A DNA stretch of 27,468 nucleotides, taken from NCBI GenBank assembly GCA_044375625.1, contig JBILMH010000022.1, positions 1-27,468 on the forward strand, given 5' to 3'. Shown one piece after another: positions 22,390 through 27,468 of the stretch (its first letter is position 1; every line of letters begins with the position of its first letter). The notes below the pieces were generated by a model. It had not been told where the DNA came from and did not search any database. It was given only the letters and a program-made list of their open reading frames with translations. The DNA is from CAISOG01 sp044375625 (GTDB lineage Bacteria; Pseudomonadota; Alphaproteobacteria; CAISOG01). A program made the translations under genes and the position numbers.

Positions 22390-23331
22390 CTAGTTCAAAC
22401 GGTTCACGAGGGAGTTATTCCTGATCTGGGCAATCAGGTAATAGGATGCCTGTAGGGATGTATCCAAATGGCTTAATTCGCTGGTTGCGCTGAGTACATC
22501 AGCGTCGTCGATATTGCTGATACTGCCCCTTAGAATTTCCAACATGTCGGTGTGTTTGGCCTTAAAATTGTCCAGGGTTCTGCCGGTATTGCCCAGGTTG
22601 CCAACGATGGTGTTCATACCATCGCCAGCTGAACTTAGCAGCTCAATCGCTGAATTTAGCACATCTAAAGTGTTGGTTACGGTTGGCCCCAGCACGGGGT
22701 TAATCACGCTTTGCAGGGCGCGTATGGCCTGTTCAAAGGCGGGATTGTCCGCCCGCACGCTGTAGTTCAAGACTTGGTTGTCATCGGCGCGAACGGTAAA
22801 GGCATCAACCGTATCGCCGCTGTAATAGGGGGTGTTGGGCGTGGTGGTCAGCGATATCGTTGGGTCGGTGGCTGGTACAGGGGTGGTAAGACTAACGGGG
22901 GCGGTGTTGGTCATGCTGCCCGCCATCAGATAGCGCCCATCGCTGTCACGCACGTTAAGAAAGCCGCTGATTTGCTCCAAAACCTGTTGGGCTTCGGTGC
23001 TATAGGGGTATTGTGCATAGTTATTGGCACTGACCGTGGTCACAAGATTGGCACGAAAATCGCCGATAGCTTTAAGAATTTGTCCAATGTTTTTTTCGGT
23101 CGTGGTAATTTGCCGATCGGCTGTATCAATATTGTTTTTAAATTGGGTTAGGCGGTTTTGGGTGGCACGAAAAGCGGCCATATCCGCCCCTTTGATGCCT
23201 AGCCCTGCGTAATTCGAGGATTTTTTTCCGCTAGAAATTTGTGTTTGCAGCTCTACCGAACGCTCCTGGGTGCGTTGCACGTCATACTGCAATCTATCAA
23301 AATGACTTTGGCTACTAACACGCGTTACCAT
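22390..23331 (-). CDS. flgL: flagellar hook-filament junction protein FlgL
   Basis: HAP3, the second junction protein between hook and filament, exported by the flagellar type III system. The 313 residues have the flagellin-like coiled N-terminus (TRVSSQSHFDRLQYDVQRTQ, then LQTQISSGKKSSNYAGLG) and the C-terminal helix ending SLQASYYLIAQIRNNSLVNRLN. The middle part (about 110-230) is Thr/Pro/Val-rich and contains the DSDGRYLMAGSMTNTAPV block that is common in FlgL. It starts five bases after the flgK stop. Flagellin itself can look similar, but the position after flgK, the GRYLMAG block and the short variable region favour FlgL. Confidence 0.9.
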   Translation of the reverse strand: MVTRVSSQSHFDRLQYDVQRTQERSVELQTQISSGKKSSNYAGLGIKGADMAAFRATQNRLTQFKNNIDTADRQITTTEKNIGQILKAIGDFRANLVTTVSANNYAQYPYSTEAQQVLEQISGFLNVRDSDGRYLMAGSMTNTAPVSLTTPVPATDPTISLTTTPNTPYYSGDTVDAFTVRADDNQVLNYSVRADNPAFEQAIRALQSVINPVLGPTVTNTLDVLNSAIELLSSAGDGMNTIVGNLGNTGRTLDNFKAKHTDMLEILRGSISNIDDADVLSATSELSHLDTSLQASYYLIAQIRNNSLVNRLN

Positions 23332-23336
23332 CTAAG

Positions 23337-25187
23337 TTATCCCATAATACTAAGCAATTGATCGAACATCTGATCGCTGGTTTTCAAAGCTTGCGCCGCG
23401 GCGTTGTAGGCATTTTGCACAATCGTAAGCTGCGCCATTTCTTCATCCAGATTGACGCCACTGACTCCACCGATTTGTGTATTAAGATTGGTCAACACAT
23501 CGCTCTTTTGTTCAGATTGGTCGTTAAGCAGGTTTGCTCTATAACCTTGATTTGCAAAAATCGTGCCAGCATAGCCGCCAAAGGTCTGATTAACGGTTGG
23601 CAGGGTACCTGCACTGCTGAAACTGATGGGTTGTCCAAACACATTGGCCAAAGACTGGGCGACGGCGCGATCCCCACTGGTCACCGCGGTGTTGGGGGTG
23701 GTGGGTAGAGGTAGGGGGCCAAAGGCGGTGTTCAGCGACAGGGAACCATGCGCTAGGCGGTTTGGATTGGCGGCTAGGTCACTGCGGACTTGCATGCTGG
23801 GAGAAAAATCGCCAACCACGGCAGCGGTATCGGTGCCTGTAAAAAAATCATTAAGGCCAAAGGCGAAGGAAAAACTGCGGGTTGGGCCAGCGCCGCCGAT
23901 TTGCACCTGGCTGGTGCTGGCTGGCACGCTGTCATAGCTGTTTAGGGCAACACCGTTAGCGGGCACCGTCGAAACCAGCTGCAAAGTTTGATTGGGCGCT
24001 GTGCCAACCAGGCTGGCGGTTACACTGCCCGCTAAGGCAGGGTTGGTGTTGATGGCGGTTATCAGCCCGCCGACGGTGGCGGGGGCAACGCCCGCCAAAT
24101 TGATATCGGCGCTGGCAACGAATTTTCCTGTTGCATCGACGGTGGCGATACGGACGGATCCCGTCATGGTAAGGGTGGTGGCGGCGCCAGCAGCTAGCAA
24201 GCTTGTGCCGGTCAAGGTGTTTTGCGGCGGAAAGGCGGTTCCCTGGTTGTGAACTTGGTTAACCGAATCGCGCAGGGTGGTGGCAAAATTTTCGACTTCT
24301 GTGGCAACATCGGGTAGGTCGTTATCGCGTGCATCAATCCACCCCTTCAGCTCCCCCCCCTGCACCGAAGTGGTCAGGTCACTCAGCCCTCCCAGTAGAA
24401 TAGAGTTAAAGCCCGCGGGGTAAACGGTTGATGCCCCCACCACATTTTGGGGGGTATAGGTGATAAGATTCGCGCCGCTATCCACCAAGGTTTGGCTGGT
24501 TTTGGTTTGTACCAACAGGGTGTTGTTGGCGCGAAGATGAACATTAATTCCAATCTTTTTGGACAGATCGGTCACCGCCTGATCTCGTTGGTCTTCCAAC
24601 CTGGTAATGTCTTGGCCATTGGCCTGCGCCACCACGATTTTGTTGTTCAGGGAATCAATTTGGGTGGTCAGGGTGTTGATGCTTTTAACGGTTTCATCAA
24701 TTTTGCTGTCGGCATAGGCGCGAAGGTTCTGGATGGTGCCAGCAAGGTCGTTGACCCGCTTGGTCATATTGACCGCGTCATTGATGACCTGATTTTTCAA
24801 CACATCATTTTCGGGGGTGGCGGCAAAACTTTCCAAACTGGCGGCCAGGTTGTTGACCTGGGTTGATAGATCGCTGCTGCCTCCCGGTTTGCCCAGGTTG
24901 TTTTGCAACCGTTGATAAACATCCTTCAGCGCGTCAACCGCCCCCAGGTCAGAGGTTTGGTTGCGCATATCTTTTAGCATAAAGTTATCGATGGATCGGC
25001 TGATTTTGCTGATGCTGACCCCGCCGAAAAGATTGTTGGTGCGCTCAGCGGTTTTTTTGGTGTAGCCAGCGGTTTTGGTGTTGCTGATGTTATCGCTTTT
25101 GACACTCATTTCCTGTTGGGCAGCATTGACCCCGCTTAGCGCGGAGTAAATCGCCGAGGTAAGGTTGTTGCTGGAAATGACGGACAT
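23337..25187 (-). CDS. flgK: flagellar hook-associated protein FlgK
   Basis: HAP1, the first hook-filament junction protein. The 616 residues show the axial-protein start (AIYSALSGVNAAQQEMSVKS then DNISNTKTAGYTKK) and the matching C-terminal coil (VNLDEEMAQLTIVQNAYNAAAQALKTSDQMFDQLLSIMG). A long heptad-rich region at about 60-210 fits the D1 helices. The central domain is rich in Thr, Ala, Val and Pro. There is no signal peptide, as expected for type III export. It lies three bases after the flgN-like gene, whose product is its presumed chaperone, and immediately before flgL. Confidence 0.95.
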   Translation of the reverse strand: MSVISSNNLTSAIYSALSGVNAAQQEMSVKSDNISNTKTAGYTKKTAERTNNLFGGVSISKISRSIDNFMLKDMRNQTSDLGAVDALKDVYQRLQNNLGKPGGSSDLSTQVNNLAASLESFAATPENDVLKNQVINDAVNMTKRVNDLAGTIQNLRAYADSKIDETVKSINTLTTQIDSLNNKIVVAQANGQDITRLEDQRDQAVTDLSKKIGINVHLRANNTLLVQTKTSQTLVDSGANLITYTPQNVVGASTVYPAGFNSILLGGLSDLTTSVQGGELKGWIDARDNDLPDVATEVENFATTLRDSVNQVHNQGTAFPPQNTLTGTSLLAAGAATTLTMTGSVRIATVDATGKFVASADINLAGVAPATVGGLITAINTNPALAGSVTASLVGTAPNQTLQLVSTVPANGVALNSYDSVPASTSQVQIGGAGPTRSFSFAFGLNDFFTGTDTAAVVGDFSPSMQVRSDLAANPNRLAHGSLSLNTAFGPLPLPTTPNTAVTSGDRAVAQSLANVFGQPISFSSAGTLPTVNQTFGGYAGTIFANQGYRANLLNDQSEQKSDVLTNLNTQIGGVSGVNLDEEMAQLTIVQNAYNAAAQALKTSDQMFDQLLSIMG

Positions 25188-25190
25188 TGC

Positions 25191-25634
25191 TTAAAATTCA
25201 CCGTTGATTGTCAAAGTAATTGGGCGTTCGTTAAGGCTGGATTTGACCGTTTTAGTCTGGGCAACCAGATTGCCATAGCCACGATCCTTCCCTTCCTCCT
25301 CCATCACTGCCTGGCGGATGGCGTTGACCAGGCGGTCGCCAGCTTCACGGGCGGCGGCCAGGGTTTTCATGTTGGTGTCCAAGGTTTGGTGGAACTGCCC
25401 TGCCACGGTTTTCAGGCGATCAACCGCCGATGAGTCCAAATTGCGGAACAGCTCTGGATCCCCGCGAAGGTAGGCCGATTGTTGTTCATACTCACTAGCC
25501 AGTTTTTGTTTTTCAGACAAAAGGGTGGCGGCTTTTTTGTATTCACGCTTTTTCAGCAGTTCGGTTTCACTTTGAGCCAGGCTCATCAGTTTTTCCATAG
25601 CGCTAAGCAGCGCGGTAATTTTGTTAGTTGCCAT
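25191..25634 (-). CDS. FlgN-like export chaperone
   Basis: A 147-residue protein, almost entirely alpha-helical, with long charged heptads (for example LLSAMEKLMSLAQSETELLKKREYKKA and LLSEKQKLASEYEQQS). This is the pattern of FlgN, the cytoplasmic chaperone that delivers FlgK and FlgL to the export apparatus. Sequence conservation in the family is low, so the name rests mainly on size, helix pattern and its place directly before flgK and flgL. A strong AGGAGG lies six bases before the ATG, inside the end of the upstream rod-binding gene, which it overlaps by 11 bases. Confidence 0.75.
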   Translation of the reverse strand: MATNKITALLSAMEKLMSLAQSETELLKKREYKKAATLLSEKQKLASEYEQQSAYLRGDPELFRNLDSSAVDRLKTVAGQFHQTLDTNMKTLAAAREAGDRLVNAIRQAVMEEEGKDRGYGNLVAQTKTVKSSLNERPITLTINGEF

Positions 25635-25974
25635 GGGGGGCCTCCTGTAGTTTCAAGATTTGGTGGGTTAGGGAATCGACCAGCGGAGCGCTGCTGGGGC
25701 TTTTGGCAATAATCTTGCCATATTCCTGCAACAGCTGGCCGCGGAAGACGTTTTCGGCATGCCCGCCGTGAAAGGCTCCATCGGTGGGCAGGCTATCAAA
25801 CATGGGTTGCAGCATTTCTTGGAAGAAGACGGCGGCAAAATCCTGCGCCGTTTTGCGTACCTGTTCGCGGTTAACAGCCGATTGGGCGCCCCCCTGCTGG
25901 GATGATGGGGGCACCATCAGCCTGGAAGCCATTGGCATTTTGGATGGGGTAGGGGGAAAGATGGTGTCAATCAT
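25624..25974 (-). CDS. flagellar rod-binding protein (FlgJ N-terminal domain only; CheL-like)
   Basis: A 116-residue protein matching only the rod-binding half of FlgJ: the core KTAQDFAAVFFQEMLQPMFDSL and the later GHAENVFRGQLLQEYGKIIAKS are clear. The C-terminal muramidase domain of enterobacterial FlgJ is absent. This is the normal alphaproteobacterial form (called CheL in Caulobacter), in which a separate lytic enzyme opens the peptidoglycan, so it is not a truncation. It follows flgI after three bases and overlaps the flgN-like gene by 11 bases. Confidence 0.88.
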   Translation of the reverse strand: MIDTIFPPTPSKMPMASRLMVPPSSQQGGAQSAVNREQVRKTAQDFAAVFFQEMLQPMFDSLPTDGAFHGGHAENVFRGQLLQEYGKIIAKSPSSAPLVDSLTHQILKLQEAPHGN

Positions 25975-25977
25975 GGC

Positions 25978-27114
25978 TTACATCACCTCAATTTCGGCTT
26001 GCATGGCACCCGCCGCCTTGATGGCTTGCAGGATGGTGATCATGTCGCGGGGGCCAATACCCAGGGAGTTTAGGCCGTTGACCATTTCTTGCAGGCTGAC
26101 TCCACTGTTCAGTACGGCCAGCTTGCGATCGGCCTGCTCATCCACCTGAATCTGGCTGCGTGGTACCACCTCCGTCGTGCCGCCTTGGCTAAAGGCGTTG
26201 GGCTGTGACACTTGGGGGGTTTCCGTGATGCGGATGGTCAGGTTGCCTTGGGCGATGGCCACGGGTGAGATGCGGACGTTCTGGCCGATAACAATCACAC
26301 CAGACTGTTCGTCAATCACCACCTTGGCGGGCTGGTCAACCTCAATCGGTAGCTGTTCAAGATCGGTAATCATCGCCACCAGATTTTGTTTGTAGCTGGA
26401 TGGCACCTGCACTGTTACGGTGGCGGGGTCGGTTGGAAAAGCCACCCCCTGTTTCAACGCCTTATTGATGGTTTGGGCAATACGATCGGCGGTGGTAAAA
26501 TCGGGGTTACGAAGGCTAAGGTTGATGCTGTTCAGGTTGTTAAAGTCAAAGCTCAACTCACGCTCCACAATGGCGCCGCTGGCGATACGGCCAACCGTTG
26601 GCACGCCGCGCGTCACGCTGGATCCTGAAGCCCCCTGCGCCTGAAAGCCGGCGATGGCCACGCTGCCCTGGGCAACGCTGTAGACTTCGCCATCCGCACC
26701 CATCAGCGGTGTCACCAGCAGGGTTCCGCCCTGCAGCGAACTGCTGCTACCCAACGCCGAAACGGTGACATCGATGCGGCTACCCTGGCGGGTAAAGGGG
26801 GGCAGGGTGGCGGTTACCATCACCGCCGCGATATTTTTGGCATCCAATTTGTCGTCGCGGGCATTAACGCCCAGCCGTTCCAACATCGCAATCAAACTTT
26901 CGCGGGTAAACATGGCTGAGGATAGTTTGTCGCCCGTACCGTTCAGCCCAACGACCAGGCCGTATCCAACCAACAGGTTGTCACGAACCCCTTGGACATT
27001 GGCGATATCCTTAAGGCGGGCGGATGCATGGGCGGGGGTTGGCCAAGCTGTCAGGATCAGCGACAGGCTTAGCACCGTGGTAAGAATCTGGCTTAAACGG
27101 GAACGACGGGTCAT
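25978..27114 (-). CDS. flgI: flagellar P-ring protein FlgI
   Basis: Forms the periplasmic P ring around the rod. From ATG 27114 the 378-residue product has a signal peptide (basic TRRSRLSQIL, a hydrophobic core and a PAHASA cleavage region), then the family opening RLKDIANVQGVRDNLLVGYGLVVGLNGTGD. It ends SLQEMVNGLNSLGIGPRDMITILQAIKAAGAMQAEIEVM, the standard FlgI C-terminus. The frame is open to 27156, but AAGGAG six bases before ATG 27114 and the signal peptide fix the start; the upstream part is occupied by the promoter. It heads the flagellar group. flgA and flgH, frequent neighbours, are not in the window. Confidence 0.96.
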   Translation of the reverse strand: MTRRSRLSQILTTVLSLSLILTAWPTPAHASARLKDIANVQGVRDNLLVGYGLVVGLNGTGDKLSSAMFTRESLIAMLERLGVNARDDKLDAKNIAAVMVTATLPPFTRQGSRIDVTVSALGSSSSLQGGTLLVTPLMGADGEVYSVAQGSVAIAGFQAQGASGSSVTRGVPTVGRIASGAIVERELSFDFNNLNSINLSLRNPDFTTADRIAQTINKALKQGVAFPTDPATVTVQVPSSYKQNLVAMITDLEQLPIEVDQPAKVVIDEQSGVIVIGQNVRISPVAIAQGNLTIRITETPQVSQPNAFSQGGTTEVVPRSQIQVDEQADRKLAVLNSGVSLQEMVNGLNSLGIGPRDMITILQAIKAAGAMQAEIEVM

Positions 27115-27139
27115 GACATCTCCTTTATGATGGTTATGA

Positions 27140-27155
27140 TGCATGAAGCGTGCCA
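27140..27155 (-). promoter_or_regulatory. sigma-54 (RpoN) promoter of the flgI group
   Basis: On the minus strand TGGCACGCTTCATGCA matches the sigma-54 pattern TGGCACG-N4-TTGCA with one mismatch, and the invariant GG and GC are separated by exactly ten bases. Initiation would be near 27129, giving a very short leader that still contains the AAGGAG of flgI. Sigma-54 promoters for hook and ring genes are well known in flagellated proteobacteria and need an activator such as FlbD. Confidence 0.75.
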
Positions 27156-27224
27156 ATTTCGTTGGGATGGCAAAATCGACGAATCCGCCTTTACGCTGTG
27201 GCGTAGTTGTGGCAAAGATGCCTT

Positions 27225-27468
27225 ATGAAAAGCGACATTATCATTATCGATTTCGGCAGCCAGGTTACCCAGCTGATAGCCCGCCGCGTGCGGGAGGCGG
27301 GTGTTTACTGCGAAATTCTTCCCTATCACGATGCAACAGTGGCCAAACTGTCGGCGGATACAGCCGTTAAGGGCATTATTCTGTCGGGCGGGCCCGCCAG
27401 TGTTGCCGACGGGGGGCCCAGCCTGCCCGCCGAATTTTGGCAAACCCCGTTGCCGCTGTTGGGCATTT
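27225..27468 (+). CDS. guaA: GMP synthase, N-terminal part (cut by window edge)
   Basis: Converts XMP to GMP using glutamine. Only the first 81 codons are in the window. They match the start of the class I glutamine amidotransferase domain: DIIIIDFGSQVTQLIARRVRE, then an Ile-Leu-Pro-Tyr-His stretch and GIILSGGPASV. The catalytic Cys lies beyond the edge. ATG 27225 is the only start consistent with the family; the ribosome site is weak. It diverges from flgI, so the short region 27115-27224 must serve both. Confidence 0.93.
   Translation, partial: MKSDIIIIDFGSQVTQLIARRVREAGVYCEILPYHDATVAKLSADTAVKGIILSGGPASVADGGPSLPAEFWQTPLPLLGI

Noticed and set aside
22390..23331. Flagellin gene
   Set aside because: Position after flgK, size and the GRYLMAG block favour FlgL.
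25624..25974. Truncated flgJ
   Set aside because: A rod-binding domain alone is the normal form in Alphaproteobacteria.
1..27468. tRNA or rRNA genes, CRISPR array, complete insertion sequence
   Set aside because: No cloverleaf-like segments, regularly spaced repeats or paired terminal inverted repeats were found on reading both strands.

Overview
The window is a chromosomal segment from a flagellated Gram-negative bacterium, most likely a member of the Alphaproteobacteria. The evidence is a ChvI-type response regulator, an rpmF-plsX pair, a short FlgJ that has only the rod-binding domain, a thrB-rnhA pair and a YejB permease. Two features are less usual for that class: a single-chain (alpha2-type) glycyl-tRNA synthetase and FliW as the flagellin-linked assembly factor. 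I cannot name the genus. Most of the window is moderately GC-rich and tightly packed. About 45-1010 (except a GC-rich patch near 640-757) and 8200-9760 are clearly more AT-rich.

Layout. 1-1010 is a disturbed, AT-rich junction. It holds the first codons of a minus-strand gene running off the left edge, a coding stretch with a leucine-zipper-like coiled coil and an early in-frame stop, a GC-rich remnant, and a small gene with a good promoter and ribosome site whose frame is broken at a run of 12 C. 1033-7257 is mostly housekeeping: yejB without its partners, an M16 zinc peptidase, a YqgE/AlgH protein, the group tlpA-like thioredoxin / thrB / rnhA, and a ChvI-like regulator without an adjacent sensor kinase. 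7278-9575 encodes a 765-residue protein I do not recognise, followed by a 300-base AT-rich regulatory region. 9879-11744 is ispA-folP (polyprenyl diphosphate and folate synthesis). 11869-12541 is a DUF4160 / DUF2442-HTH pair with its own promoter and a candidate operator. 12667-14040 is glyS, facing plsX and rpmF.

From 27114 down to 14093 every gene is on the minus strand. A sigma-54 promoter at 27140-27155 starts flgI-flgJ(rod-binding)-flgN-like-flgK-flgL-fliW. Only 54 bases later comes rfbF-rfbG, which make CDP-4-keto-6-deoxyglucose. After a 187-base regulatory gap come a zinc-finger sugar C-methyltransferase, an RfbC-type epimerase, a hexapeptide acyltransferase, a short-chain reductase/epimerase and a CmcI-like methyltransferase. 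The last five are overlapping or nearly contiguous. Together they look like a complete route to a C-methylated, possibly acylated or O-methylated CDP-deoxyhexose. Its position directly behind the hook/filament-junction genes suggests, but does not prove, use on the flagellum or on surface polysaccharide. The right edge cuts guaA, which diverges from flgI.
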